Below, piece after piece: positions 33,049 through 44,411 of a DNA stretch of 64,000 bases. This DNA comes from Trichosphaerium sp. ATCC 40318 (lineage: Eukaryota > Discosea > Flabellinia > Trichosidae): NCBI GenBank assembly GCA_038496445.1, contig JALMLS010000385.1:124001-188000 (forward strand), read 5' to 3'. The position numbers and the translations under genes were made by a program. How positions within the stretch are numbered: position 1 is the stretch's first letter; every line of letters begins with the position of its first letter. A model generated the notes under the pieces. The model saw nothing but the letters and a program-made list of their open reading frames with translations, did not search any database and was not told the DNA's origin.

Positions 33049-35028
33049 TTATGTTGGTTTCAATGGGTGTTGAGATAATCGCCTCATACAAGGAGCTCTA
33101 CCAAAAACAGGGGCCAATGAAAGATTGAAATTAAAAGCAGATAACACACTACTATCAGGTAATTCAGTGGCCAACACTGTTGTGTTAAAGGTTTCAATAT
33201 CAACAGAAAGGTATCTTCCATCGAGACAAGAAGCTACTAACGTGCTTGTTGATATTGACGTTAAACCTACACAGAAAATAATAAGAAAAAGGTGAACAAG
33301 GTAGGCACACTCATAAACTCACCACCAATTTCACAATCTAGTAGGTCAGGTGCTGAACGCGCTGGTGTACAATTACCAAATCTAAAATCAGGTGCAGCTG
33401 TCAAATCATCGTTACCAAAGTACAGAACACCGTTAACAATCTCACCTTTTATTGTAAAAGTAAATATCAATGGCGTTTATCAAATGTAAGGTTGTCACAT
33501 GCCTGAATTCGCTAATGTTGTTTGGTCACTACAATAAGTTGTAAACTTACAGTTTTCTAAATCTATCTCTAAAACAAATGGTCCTGGGCTCTCTCCAAAT
33601 ACCCTTCCTGTTTCTTTATCAACCATCAATCCAAAAATAGAAATACTGGTGACGCATACTTTTTCCTTAAATATTAGGTAAGGGAAGAGGTTGTAAATGA
33701 AGCAAAAAGCAGACGATTGTACAATTTCACATGTGTATGGATTAATGGTGAATAGCCTTCTGTTTTTGTTAATGTACAAAACTCTATCTAGTGTGACACT
33801 ATACTCCAATGCCATAGGATCGGTTTCTAACTCTGGAATATCACAGGCTACCAATTGAGTGAGGATACGGGGGAAAAAATGTAACTGATAGTTCGTACTT
33901 TTTACTATTTTGCTAATGTTTGAAATCAATCTATAGGCAAATCCAGGTAAAGGACTTTCCCTTACCGTTATAAGGACGTTTATTAAACCGCCTTGAGGAG
34001 CAATAGTTGGAGGTTGGGTGAGAATTTCCGGCACAGGAGGTATTGTTGTATCTGGAGGAGGCAATTGTCCTTCAAAAAACTGGGCGGATAGTCCTCCATT
34101 TCGAGGAGGCAATGAAGTGTCAAAAGAAGTTACAACCGAGTTCCCAATATCTATAGAAAAGTAGGATCGGGCCCTGTTATTACCAATAATTTGATTATCT
34201 GAAACTGCAGTAATATCTACATGAACAATTAATGAGCACGTCAATGACAAATTTCTGAAACTATCAAAAAATAAAAAAAAAATCCACAAAAAACGGTGTT
34301 GCTCTACCCGGGTAGAAGTGTACCTGTACTTCTAATAATTGAAGGATAGTCTAACACTTGGGTAACATTACAACGAGAAGCACCTGTCAAAGGTAGGATG
34401 GCGAGTGAATTAACTCGGGCAAGGAATACTGTATCTCCAATTATCTCAACTAGCCAACGCAATCAGCGCATAATCAACAGAGATGTAATGTTGATAAAAA
34501 CGTACGTCCAAAGACTTGGACACTGTTTCCTAGCTCTGCTTGACAAAAGTGACAAAAGGAGCAGTCTGTTGTATTGATCTGTGCAATGAAACCGCTTTCT
34601 ACAACACCATATAGTACCTCTGTCTCCCTATCAATGGCAATGTTCAAAACCGGAGCTCAACAGACAAGAACGCTATCGTTTGGTTAAAATAATTAAGAGC
34701 ACCTTGTGATGAACGTACTTTTACTACACACGTGCGTGGATCTACCTGCAACAGCTCGGTACTGGTAGTCACAAATAACGTATTTGTTGATGGTAAATAT
34801 GACATTGAAACTGGCGTATCTGTAAAACTTTGACATGCTAGATGGTAGATTAGAAAAGATACCATGGAAAATGTTTGTACTTTGTAAAACAAACGTTGGA
34901 TCTTGTATTGATCGGAGTTCGAAACCTCCACCACTTTCATTGTTAATAACATACGCATTACTTTCTTGAGCGATTGCAAAAGCAAGAAGCGAAAGGATAC
35001 CGAATAATATGGTAGATGTAGTGTCCAT
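33049..35028 (-). CDS. Secreted multi-exon protein with repeated strand-like modules
   Basis: ATG 35028 starts with a signal peptide (MDTTSTILFGILSLLAFAIAQ). Exons downstream carry a recurring module of about 70 residues, each with a pattern like YLPSTNTLFVTTSTELLQV-DPRTC, YSVTLDRVLYINKNRRLFT-INPYTC and FGLMVDKETGRVFGES-IDLENC. A hydrophobic strand, a turn, a second strand and an [IV][DN]xxxC motif suggest blades of a beta-propeller-like or similar all-beta fold. A proline-rich linker (PPPDTTIPPVPEILTQPP) is near the middle. The last exon ends at TAA 33049. No known family was identified. Several introns of 45-80 nt; not all junctions were joined. Confidence 0.62.
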
Positions 35029-36620
35029 TCTTGTTGTAACCAGCGTACAATAAAAACAAAATCACAAAAACGTTTTGTTGAGAAAACGTCATGCTACGTT
35101 TTTTCTTTACAATTCACGTAACTATCTAATGCCTAAAATCTACCTTTCTCCCAATAGATTAAATATCTGAGTTCTAAGCCTTTTATTTTCGCATCCAGTG
35201 TTGGCTAATATTGGAAAGTTCACCACTTTTCTCAAGATTTTAAATCTCAAATTCATTCTCTTGCTTACCTGTCAACATACATGATGACAGCAAAATGTAC
35301 ACTTATCTCCCACTTGTTGTTCACTTATTATTCAGTTAATGATGGTAATACCATACAGCAACATTTTATGCTCACTATATCAATTGATACAATCGTTTTA
35401 ATCATTTTAGCTATCCGAGAAAAAACGTGAAGAAAAGTTGTGAGTAAATATGTAGTTTTAATTATTTAGTAGGCAACCAAGGGGCCCTATTTTAAAAACT
35501 CCATAACTCGATCAAGAAAATATGTACAATTGAGGCCAGATGACCTTATACAACAAGAGTGAACTGAATAGTTCACAGAAAGTGATGTGCCTTTTCGTCA
35601 AGAAGTAAAAATCTCACGTGTAAGCTAAACAACGAGATTTGTTTAGATTCTGTAGTGACTGACGCAAAGTTGTTTATATACGTTGGTATTCATTTAGTTG
35701 TATTGGGGTTTAATGCCTTTAAATAAAGCAAATAGTTAGAGCTTACAACGTTAATGTAAAATCATATAAAACAATGCATAGCTCTACTCAAGCCAATATA
35801 TTCGAGTACACAGCTTGTTTTCATTACATCTTTTGCAATGTATTCGTGTGGACATTGTTTTTCAATGCCGAACAGATCATCTAATTAATCTCCATTGAGA
35901 ACTAAAGGTTTTGTTTTACGTTGCCACCGAAATAGCATGAAACAACTTCTGTACATGTTTTCTGTACAAAAGTATATGCCTTGTGCAAGGAGGTAGTATA
36001 CTATATATATGCCGCACTGGTTTAGATTTTATAAGTGGCTTCTATTAGATCGTGAATCCCTTGACAAGCCATCGTGGTTTGATAATGTCACTGCTGTATA
36101 TGGATACTGATTCAGTTTCTTTCTCGTAAGCACAAATAAAATACTGATTTTTAAATACATCAAGTACATTACAATACCTGTGAACGGTCAGAAAACCAGC
36201 CATAATACCATGTGCTCACCCTTTTACATCAGGCGAAGGTAATGTATGAATACTTAATGAAATTCTATACTTAACCTAACATCATCTTCTTGTTGATCTT
36301 ATTATGCCTTCATCTGCGCGTAGAATCGTTCGTATTAGTGCTTTAAGTAGATAAAAGAACCTTTGAAGGGTACAACGTAAATACAAACAAGTTGGAGAGC
36401 TACACATATATACAAAGTCACAAAGAAGAATCGTTTTGGAAAAGCTCTTTTTATTGAAAGATGTGAGAAGAATTTTGTTATCCTGGTGTTGTTTACCAGA
36501 TATTCTTCGCCTTACATCATTGGTCGCATGCACGTGGCTGATATAATGTGACACACATGAGAATAAGGGACTGAATCGCCTTGTATACCAAATCCGGAGT
36601 TCCTTTTACGAAAAGATTAA
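35029..36620. other. Long intergenic region, no gene seen
   Basis: About 1.6 kb. A 90-codon minus-strand frame at 36282-36554 contains some coding-like sequence but has no start, family or splice support. A GGGGCCC element lies near 35483 and CACGTG near 35617 and 36533. It probably contains the promoter of the secreted gene at 33049-35028. Confidence 0.45.
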
Positions 36621-37832
36621 TTACTTACTCTGAAAGTATCTTACGTACGAAGGGGAACATATTATAGTATCGGGGCATGTAAAATGTAATGGTATTTCCT
36701 GGAATTCACTGCCTACAAAATTAGTAGTTGCACCAATGCAATTGCTTGTCAGTTCTATCAGTTTTTTCGTTACGCCCCTGTTACACGTGATTAACAAAAC
36801 AAACAGATTTTGATGTGAAACTTAAATGTTGACGTACGTTTTAGATGTAATCGGATACAATGTCCATTCGTATTTCTTTTCAAACATAGTTGCTGAAATG
36901 TAACCTTTTATACCAAGGATATAGTCCCCTACCAGGTGAAGAAAAGCTTCAGTTTGTGTTTCTTGTTCTTTGAAAGCATGCTCGATTAATCCTTTAAGTA
37001 GATTGCGTTGAGTTGTATTTGACTTGATGGTACTGGGTAAGTCGTGTTTCTTCCAGTAGGCATTCACATAGGACCATAGACCGTTCGTCAAGCCTTGATT
37101 AGCATCGGGGTAAGATAGAGCCTGTTCAAATATTAATCAAAAATAAAACAAAACGAAACGGAAAGAAACTGTTGATCACGTGCCTTCGTTGCTATGAAAT
37201 CTTCCCATGATATCTTACCAATAGAATTCTTTTCATCAGTATTTGTAGAAAGCGATATACCATCATTTATGAGGTCAAGAGCGAAAGAAACTTCTGGTCC
37301 AATTTCGGGTAACTTCTCGACCATTTTTAAGAATATTTTGAAAATGAGACTGAGGGGACTGGGAGGTGCTGGGTCTTCTTCGGCCATGATTGCTTGAAAC
37401 GCAATCAAATTAGCTACATCTTGCTTATACGCATCTTCAAAGGGCACCCTAAACGCATCAGTGATGTACAAGCTTACAAAAAGCGAGCAAAGAGCAATTG
37501 CGAAAATCTCTGGAAGAGAAAAAAGACCAGGAAAATAAATTTTATCACGTGCGTACATAAAAAAAGTATTGAAAAATGTAACAATATTAAACTCTGCCTC
37601 GGCTTGTAGTTCGCTCAATACACGTGTTAATGTATCATTCTTTAGTGTTAGTTCTTTTTTCATCATTGGAGTAATTTTAGGACAGTACACAGGCTCAGGA
37701 AAAAGAGGTTCGACTTTTTTAAGCGGTACTACGAAATGTCAATGGAATGTGGGATTTATTACTTTAACACGTGCCTGAACAATACAAAAATGGTATTAAA
37801 GCGACAATAAAGAGAAGCGAAGCTTTAAACAT
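36621..37832 (-). CDS. Secreted helical protein of unknown family
   Basis: Exon 1 (ATG 37832) encodes a signal peptide, MFKASLLFIVALIPFLYCS. It joins in frame only through a GC-AG intron that starts GCACGTG (about 37776 downward), giving VPLKKVEPLFPEPVYCPKIT. The next exons are rich in amphipathic and hydrophobic helices, such as LSELQAEAEFNIVTFF, EIFAIALCSLF, LIFKIFLKMVEKLPEIGPEV and SFALDLINDGISL. Then come WSYVNAYWKKHDLPSTIK, HAFKEQETQTEAFLHLVGDY and a short end with CPDTIIC. TAA at 36621 is used if the last intron runs from 36829 to about 36716. Long amphipathic helices behind a signal peptide recall membrane-active proteins, but no family match can be claimed. Three of its introns contain CACGTG. 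Confidence 0.55.
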
Positions 37833-38707
37833 TATGAGACTTATTATAGAGTATTACTTCGGCTCTGTATTTCTTGTAAAGTAAATTGTGAAGTAATTAC
37901 TCGCAAGTACAAATGAATACCTCGTAGTAGAAATCTAACTCCAGAGGTGTTAACAAATCAACTTATACTTGTAACTACTTTTCAGACGTGTAACGGTATA
38001 CGGTTTAGACCGATACATCTCCATAATGGGACGAACTAGCTGTTGAAGAAGTTGAGATTGATTGCTCATATGGCATACCAGCTTTCTCTTGAAGGTACTA
38101 TGACCGAAGAAGAGAAACAGATTGACATAATAGAAGCTGAGATCGCAGCGCAGACAGCAATCGTGTAGATCCTCTTTTTGGAGGTTAACAAATAACAACA
38201 GCCAAGATAAGAAGATTTACTTGTGCTTTAGTTCAGCCCTTGAGCATCTCATTTTTTTGAGGGAAGAGAGCTCCATCTTTCTTGAAAATATACAAATTAA
38301 GTGATACCACTTATTAAGCGTTTTTTATCTTGAAACGCTAAACAAAGCTAAACAGTTCGCTGTAACCAGTAAGTGTTGCGGACTTCAAGTGCTGGGTATT
38401 TCTACTTGATTTAATAAACGTAAGATCCACTCGCGGTTCAATCGACGTTAGACGTAAACGATTATTTAGCTTTGAGCACAAACAAACAAAAAAAGGCGAT
38501 CAGAAAAGGAGTCTGAAAAGGTAACCTGTTTTGAATGATGAACGTACCTAAATAATTTCAAACACACTGTAATTCACCTGCCATGCGTAACACGAATTAG
38601 CTAACAGGATATTGAACGGTGATTTGGTTTGTTTGGGTTCCGTTTTTTACGTAGTCACGTGATAATTTCGAGGAGTTTTGTTAACTGGTCTAGTAGGTTT
38701 TGAATAA
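37833..38707. other. Divergent intergenic region
   Basis: Lies between the secreted helical gene (-) and the MORN-SAM gene (+). A minus-strand frame at 37950-38198 includes MSNQSQLLQQLVRPIMEMYR and could be a tiny gene, but nothing else supports it. CACGTGATAA near 38655 lies about 50 bases before the MORN-SAM start. Confidence 0.4.
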
Positions 38708-40315
38708 ATGGGTAACCAATTATACAATGTTATCTATCCTAATGGAGTTCATAATGGTAAGGGAGAGGTCACATGGGCAAATGGAAATAGATATGAAGGT
38801 GAATATAAAGATGACAAAAGAAATGGCAAAGGAGTGTTCACATGGGCAAATGGAGATAGATATGAAGGTGAATATAAAGATGACAAAAGAAATGGCAAAG
38901 GAGTGTACACACGGGCAAATGGAGATAGATATGAAGGTGAATATAAAGATGGCAAAAGAAACGGCAAAGGAGTGCTCACATGGGCAATTGGAGACAGATA
39001 TGAAGGTGAATTCAAAGATGGCTTATTCAACGGCAAAGGAGAACACACATCAGAAGATGGAGATAGATATGAAGGTGAATATAAAGATGGCAAAAAAAAC
39101 GGCAAAGGAGTGCTCACATTGGCAAATGGACAAAGATTTGATGGCGAATTCAAAGATGACAATGTTAGTTTTGCGACTTTGTATTTACTTGATGGTACTG
39201 CATTGGAAAGTACTTGGGTTTCAAACGCATCAAACGAGAATGTCAGGATTATACCAGGCGAGAATGTCAGTATCACATTTCCTGGAGAGAAGACCATAGA
39301 GGCAAGATGGTTACAAAATGAAATGAAGTTGACAACCTTCCTTGATGAGTATAATGTTAATATAGACCCTGTATCTCTCACATATTCTGGTAAAAATAAA
39401 ACAGTGGCGCCTTCCACTTGGACATGCGATCAAGTATTGTATGTTCTTCATAGGATTGAACCACAGCTTGTTGACTTGTTAAAAGATCACAAATTAACGT
39501 ACGTATTGATATTCTCTGACTTCAATAAACACTTACCCTTTTCTTTTACAACAGTGGTCAAGACTTTATGGGATTGGACCTTAAAGTGATGCTATTACTC
39601 AAAATACCCCTGGGATATGCAAATAAAATACTAAGATACATCGAGAACTTGAAAAAAGGTAGTTGTTTCAAACCCTAAGGATATGCGGTTATGACTTTTC
39701 TTTAACTAGGTGAATCAGAACATCTACCAACTCCTTTGGAACAAGGTATGTTTCTTATAGATATCCGTATCCATCTTTTCGATGTACTTAAATCTTAAAC
39801 AGACACTGATGCGGAAACTGAAGATGGAACTGATCAGAATAATTTAGAAGAGATGCGATCAAAATTGAAAGCAGACCCAAAAGACAAGTACTTGTCAAAA
39901 GCCTTGAATGATCCAGAACACAAATACACAAAGTTTGGAGGTGCTGTAGAAGATTTAAAGTTTCTCCGAGACGCTGCTGAGGCCCTTAAAAAACTTGAAG
40001 AAGCTCGCCTTGTTGAGGTACTATTAATACAATAATATTTCTTACAAAGTTTGTAAAAAGGGCGAGTATTCCAATGAAACACGTGGTAATCTACCTGGTG
40101 ACAAAAGCGAAAGAAAAGATGAACCGCCTCCACCTATTGCCACTCATGACGTGATATCCCATAAGCCATGGAGCGATAAACCCAATGCTTCCATTGATGC
40201 CGAGGTACTGTAGCGTATTTTAAAATCTTGTTTAATCCGAGACTCACTAAACCTACAGAACAATCTATCAATTGATCTCAATCTGGCAGCAAGTGAACGT
40301 GAAGATAATAAATAG
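38708..40315 (+). CDS. MORN-repeat protein with C-terminal SAM-like domain
   Basis: Exon 1 (38708-39498) begins MGNQLYN, a possible N-myristoylation start. Six 23-residue MORN repeats follow, such as RYEGEYKDDKRNGKGVFTWAN; these usually bind membranes or act as spacers. A linker (about residues 145-235) leads to a SAM-like domain: TWTCDQVLYVLHRIEPQLVD, LLKDHKLTGQDFMGLDLKVM and LLLKIPLGYANKILRYIENL, continued in exon 2 (39555-39658). SAM domains mediate protein-protein assembly. Later exons are charged (KLKADPKDKYLSKALNDPEH, coiled-coil AAEALKKLEEARLVE) and end NNLSIDLNLAASEREDNK, TAG 40315. The MORN repeats share DNA blocks, which shows recent duplication. The MORN units match those of 57404-61491. 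Confidence 0.85.
38760..39160 (+). repeat. 69-bp tandem MORN repeat array
   Basis: Near-identical 69-bp units, each encoding one MORN repeat. Runs like GAAGGTGAATATAAAGATG recur at 38797, 38866, 38935 and 39073. The array creates long shadow frames on other strands. Confidence 0.85.
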
Positions 40316-40497
40316 TTTAGGTTTGACACTAGGAGTACTGATGGCATTGATGACAGTCTATACCTTCAACTGCTTCATCAAGACATATTACTTTGGTCTA
40401 AAGGGATGCAAAACAAAAGGAACTACAGGAACTGTGACCAATAGATTTTACATTGATGTGTCAGTAAAAATTATTTTGCTTTAAGGACGTCCTCGAA

Positions 40498-40754
40498 TGG
40501 ATTACTTTCATTGACCATTGAATGCGTACCTCATAACATGTACCACCTGAACATGATCAAATTCTGAATTCATGTGAATTATACTAAATCACGTGAATAG
40601 CATGTAGCAATTACTTTCGTTGACCATTGGCAGCGAGTGTAATTACACTTACTTTATTAAATCATGTGAATAGTGTGTTGTAAATAAGAAATGAGCAATA
40701 GGCCCTTGAAGCAATTACTTTCGTTGACCATTGGCAGCGAGTGTAATTACACTT
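40498..40754. repeat. Non-coding direct repeats of about 104 bp period
   Basis: A 44-base block beginning GCAATTACTTTCGTTGACCA is identical at 40607-40650 and 40711-40754. A shorter, mutated copy lies at about 40498-40522 (ATTACTTTCATTGACCATTG). Flanking pieces (AAATCACGTGAATAG and AAATCATGTGAATAG) are also repeated, so the unit is longer than the identical core. No open frame runs through it. Confidence 0.85.
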
Positions 40755-40759
40755 TTATT

Positions 40760-41434
40760 GTGATTAATTCTTACCTAATATTACCTTACCTAGCCTAGTA
40801 AACTGTGATCTGGTATCGCAGTTTGGGTCTATTGAGGGATCTTTGGTTCTCCTATAATTCATATGAACTAATAGTTTAAGTAAAACAAGTTCAAAGAATT
40901 GTATTGAGTGGGAAGATGAATTACGATTAAATTACTACCTATGGCTCTGGCACGTGGCCCGGTTTTAACTTGAATTTTATTGTTGTTGCACTTTTCTTTT
41001 TCATTTTCTTTCCTTATGGTTTAATTAAGTTCTATCATGGTACGACGCTGGCACGTGGCCCTCCAATATTTGTGGGAACAAATTTCGGACTGATCGGACA
41101 AGCTTGGATTTTATAAACGTGATCATCAAAGATCAGAAAGTCAATAAAGATATGTTCATGTATAAAATTCCACTTTCTGTTGGGAAGAAAATGTAACCTA
41201 GTTGTTGGATCTATCACCTGATAAAGCAAAGAATACATCTCCAGTACTTAGAAGTATGTGCTCTAACAATTTATGTGCCACACAAGAGAAGCAGTTTGTG
41301 TACAGGAAAAGTTGTGTACAATAAGTAGATGAACATCTTTATTTGTTAACATACCAGATACTGATCCGAGAGATAGGACATTTTATGAACCAGCTGATCA
41401 CGTAGTACTGTTAACACAAGGAAGGCTGTAAAAA
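40760..41434. other. Intergenic with a relic of the RBR gene 3' end
   Basis: Bases 41110-41210 resemble 32835-32900 at the end of the RBR ligase gene: ACGTGATCATCAA, GATCAGAAAGTCAATAAAGA and AAGAAAATGTAAC are shared in order, with about 40 extra bases inserted. Only this tail is present. Two copies of TGGCACGTGGCCC lie at about 40948 and 41048. Confidence 0.6.
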
Positions 41435-41906
41435 TCAATTCAGAAAATGAAAAAAAAGAAGAAAATCCAGCGTTACATTGTGCGCTGTGTAGGGATTATT
41501 GAGTAGATATGTTGTGTACTTTAACAAAAAGATATGATCTCCTGTCAATGACCCATTGTCTAAGTGCCACTCTTCGGCTTCACCGTGCTTCTCACCGTGT
41601 TGCCACTGTACACTTTGGTTTCGAACCATATCTGGTCCTTTTTGTATATATCGCAGCTAGTTACCGTGCTTAGCAAATTGCTCATCAAAGCGCTCATTTG
41701 TTGAACAAAAGAGATGGAAAATCTTGTACCAGTAAGTCAAATAAAGTAAAACCAGCACGTTTCTTGGTTCTTCTTTTTATGCAAACAAATAAGCCTGTGC
41801 CATACCTAGATACTATCGTATGAGTAGAACACAAGTGTTTAGCATACCAGGCATTATATTGGATTGATCTGTAATGCTCTGAGCATCGCTTTTGAGACAG
41901 TTTCAA
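41435..41906 (-). pseudogene. Decayed F-box/YwqK-repeat gene
   Basis: The reverse strand has family pieces in the right order but in broken frames. Around 41670-41700 it reads NERFDEQFAKHGN, matching the FDENLERSGKW block of intact members. Around 41540-41630 there is one YwqK-type repeat (WQHGEKHGEAEEWHLDNGSL). Stops and frame changes separate them, and most repeats are gone. A fourth, dead member of the family. Confidence 0.6.
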
Positions 41907-42236
41907 AATTCCGACATTTTACTTTTAAAAAATTACTTTAACTGTCGGTACATTTCCTCGGCACAGCATAAACGAATCGTAAAATGGCTTTTACTCCTAT
42001 AATAAAGGAAACCGGAAATATCTATTATAACTGTATAATTACTATCACGTGCAAATAAACTTCAGTGTTTTTATAGGCGAGCGGAGCAAAGGATTCATCT
42101 AAACCTTTATTGTTTGGTTATACAGTTGGTGAGCTTTGTTTTAACCCTTGTGGGTTTGCACATGTGTTGTTTTTAGTTTGTGATAATAAACAATCAGTTG
42201 ATTGTTATTGCTTCAAAAGACACATACGTCTGCTTA
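41907..42236. other. Intergenic, no gene seen
   Basis: AT-rich spacer; CACGTG near 42046. Contains the 3' flank of the next F-box/LRR gene (-). Confidence 0.5.
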
Positions 42237-43196
42237 TCACCAATATAGTACTGTTGTGCCCTCATCTTGGAGTAATTTTATACCTCTAGATATATGTTTA
42301 CAACCATATAGTTTTAGCACTTTAACACTACCACCAGATAGATGAAAAATCCATTTACTTGTAGCTTTTGTAAGTGATAAATCAATTTCATGTGCACTTG
42401 CAATATATTCCATGCATGCTATTGTTATATGAGAACATTGTGCAAGGTTAATTGTATGTACACCAACCAAGGCTGAAACACCTTTATCTGTAACTGACGT
42501 TTTCTTCAGGGATATACTATGTACACCTGCCAATGCTGAAATGCCCCTATCTGTTATATGCCTATTCTCATCGAGATTGATAGTATGTACTCCTGATAAA
42601 GAACATAATACATAATCTGTAGTCTTATGCGATTTAGGTAAACTAATGTTTGGTATTCCAGCAAGCGCCTTCAAACCCATCTCAGTCACTCCATAAACAT
42701 TGTACAAACTAATAGACTTGAGATTCTTCACAAGCGGTTTTAAACCTGCATCTGTTATTGAACAACACTGTATTTCCAAGTGACGAACACCACTAATAGA
42801 CTTCATTCCTGAGTCTGTTATACAAAAATTTGTGTAAAGTTGAAGAGATTGTACTCCAGAAAGAAGAGCAAGATCTTTATCTGTTGCACCTCTGAATCTA
42901 CTTAACGAAATTCTTGTGTTTTTCAGAAGTGGGCTACCAGAAAGATAAGAACAAGATTCAGTTGATCGAGGATAAATAAAGTCGTATCCAATGTGATAAT
43001 GAATGACATTTAATAGTCGTTTACAGCTCTCAGAAACAGAAAATCTATCATAACGTCCAACCAGTTTGAGTAAATGAGCCAATATCTCTGTAGGTATATC
43101 CAATAGCTCTGTAGTACTAATTTTGTGCGTATCGCACTCAATTAGAGCCAATCGTTTGAAATTATGTTCTTTATTGGAGTCACGTGTTGAAAACAT
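42237..43196 (-). CDS. F-box / leucine-rich repeat protein
   Basis: Intronless, 319 residues from ATG 43196. The F-box (LLDIPTEILAHLLKLVGR, SESCKRLLNVIHYHIGYD) starts at about residue 31, later than in paralogs, so a downstream start is possible, but no other ATG precedes the F-box. About nine diverged LRRs follow, for example SVTDKGVSALVGVHTI and HITDRGISALAGVHSI. They alternate longer (cysteine-type) and shorter repeats, and the DNA shows no tandem identity, so this is an old member. The SGSPLLKNTRISL block is shared with the genes at 18998 and 50734. Confidence 0.83.
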   Translation of the reverse strand: MFSTRDSNKEHNFKRLALIECDTHKISTTELLDIPTEILAHLLKLVGRYDRFSVSESCKRLLNVIHYHIGYDFIYPRSTESCSYLSGSPLLKNTRISLSRFRGATDKDLALLSGVQSLQLYTNFCITDSGMKSISGVRHLEIQCCSITDAGLKPLVKNLKSISLYNVYGVTEMGLKALAGIPNISLPKSHKTTDYVLCSLSGVHTINLDENRHITDRGISALAGVHSISLKKTSVTDKGVSALVGVHTINLAQCSHITIACMEYIASAHEIDLSLTKATSKWIFHLSGGSVKVLKLYGCKHISRGIKLLQDEGTTVLYW

Positions 43197-43619
43197 AAGA
43201 AACGAAACAATTTTGCGTAAATTGGAGTTTTTATGTTTAAAACACCAAGTTGAAATGCTTGGACTGTTTTAGTACTCAAACACCTAATTGTCTCCCTTCT
43301 CAGAGGGTTAGTTAACCCTCTTTTGGCGACTAAAGATATGCAGAGACTATGTGCTTCCTTTGACACAATTCATTGGAATACAAAAAAATACAAGCAAGAT
43401 GCTTTACTTGAAACGTAGGTTTAATGAATGATACACTACAATCACAAGATAGATACCAAAGAGATTTTGTTAATAACAACAACCACAAATTCCTATCAAA
43501 AGAAAGGAGGAACCTGTGGAGTTGGAGAAATACGGAATTAGAAAGAGAGGAGAAGAAATCCGCTTTTCTTTCTTTTGTTTTCTTCTTCACTCAAATAAAA
43601 ATCGTTTCCTTTTGTTGAT
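43197..43619. other. Intergenic, no gene seen
   Basis: Several overlapping chance frames on both strands, none with a family match or splice support. Confidence 0.45.
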
Positions 43620-44411
43620 TTACCACAACCATCCTTTCTTCTCTTCTTTTGCGAGTTCTTGGAGGTATGCTTGCTTCTCTTGCCACAATTTCCTGGCTTT
43701 ATCAGAACGGTAGTTACCCCATCCAGCGAAACCAGTTACGTTAGGATAGATCCATGGGAAAATTTGCCAACCCTGAGATGAAGTTAGTACAAGTAAACAA
43801 TGCATCGTAGTGTGATAAAATATCGTTCAGTATTTTGGTGTGGAACAAAAAAATCCAAAAAGGTTAAGAGGGCCCGATCGGATTTGAACCGACGACCGAT
43901 CGGACTGCAGCCGACTGCTCTACCGCTGAGCTACAGACCCTTCATTGGGAATTACAGCGTTAACTGCGCGCCCTGGCCATAGTGGAGAGCACAAGCTATA
44001 CTAGCGAATCAACTAGCTTTGAAAAAATGTGTTGGAAAAACTTTTTTTCAATTTTCTTCAAAACGAAATTTTCAAACAACAAAATTCTTAACGCTCTTGA
44101 TTTAACAACCGTTTGTTTTACCCGCAAATGAGTACGGTACGATTTAGAGTATCAAAAGCAAACAATAGAGGTGTAATGGAATAGGACAACACCCAAAACA
44201 ACAGCGTAGAAGTAAAAAAGAAAGGTTGTTCAAAAAAACTTGTCGGATGGTGTTACGTACAGTGGTAATTTGAATATCTTCGTATATGTTGATACAAATA
44301 CCCCAAATCAACATAACAGCGACGTAAGGTATACCAAGCATAAAACTGCGTTGATAGGTGTAGTTCATGTATCCATGTTTCTCACCGTGTGCCCAAGCTT
44401 CTTCGTTAGTC
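43620..44411 (-). CDS. Small single-pass membrane protein with a tRNA gene in its intron (5' exon missing)
   Basis: Two minus-strand exons join in phase. The first, 44261-44411, encodes TNEEAWAHGEKHGYMNYTYQ and then the hydrophobic RSFMLGIPYVAVMLIWGICIN. The second, 43620-43772, encodes GWQIFPWIYPNVTGFAGWGN and KLWQEKQAYLQELAKEEKKG and ends WLW, TAA. The intron (43773-44260, donor GTACGT, branch TACTAAC, acceptor CTCAG) is 488 nt and contains tRNA-Cys in the same orientation. An upstream exon with the ATG is required, because acceptor TTTTACAG precedes 44411 in phase 2, but it was not found. The small size, single membrane span and charged tail resemble accessory subunits of mitochondrial complexes; this is only an impression. 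Confidence 0.5.
43869..43940 (-). tRNA. tRNA-Cys(GCA)
   Basis: A 72-nt cloverleaf: acceptor GGGTCTG/CGGGCCC, D-arm GCTC-AGCGGTA-GAGC, anticodon loop CTGCAGT (anticodon GCA), T-arm with TTCAAAT. A poly-T terminator (GGATTTTTTT) follows 20 bases downstream. It is nested in the long intron of a protein gene on the same strand. A second gene with the same sequence is at 47182-47253. Confidence 0.95.

Noticed and set aside
36282-36554. 90-codon minus-strand frame
   Set aside because: No start, no homology, and only partly coding-like; listed under the intergenic region.
38749-39417. 222-residue minus-strand frame over the MORN array
   Set aside because: Antisense of a 69-bp repeat array; the plus frame gives exact MORN repeats and a SAM domain.
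40498-40754. CRISPR or transposon end
   Set aside because: Only two full copies, no spacer pattern, no terminal inverted repeats or transposase nearby.
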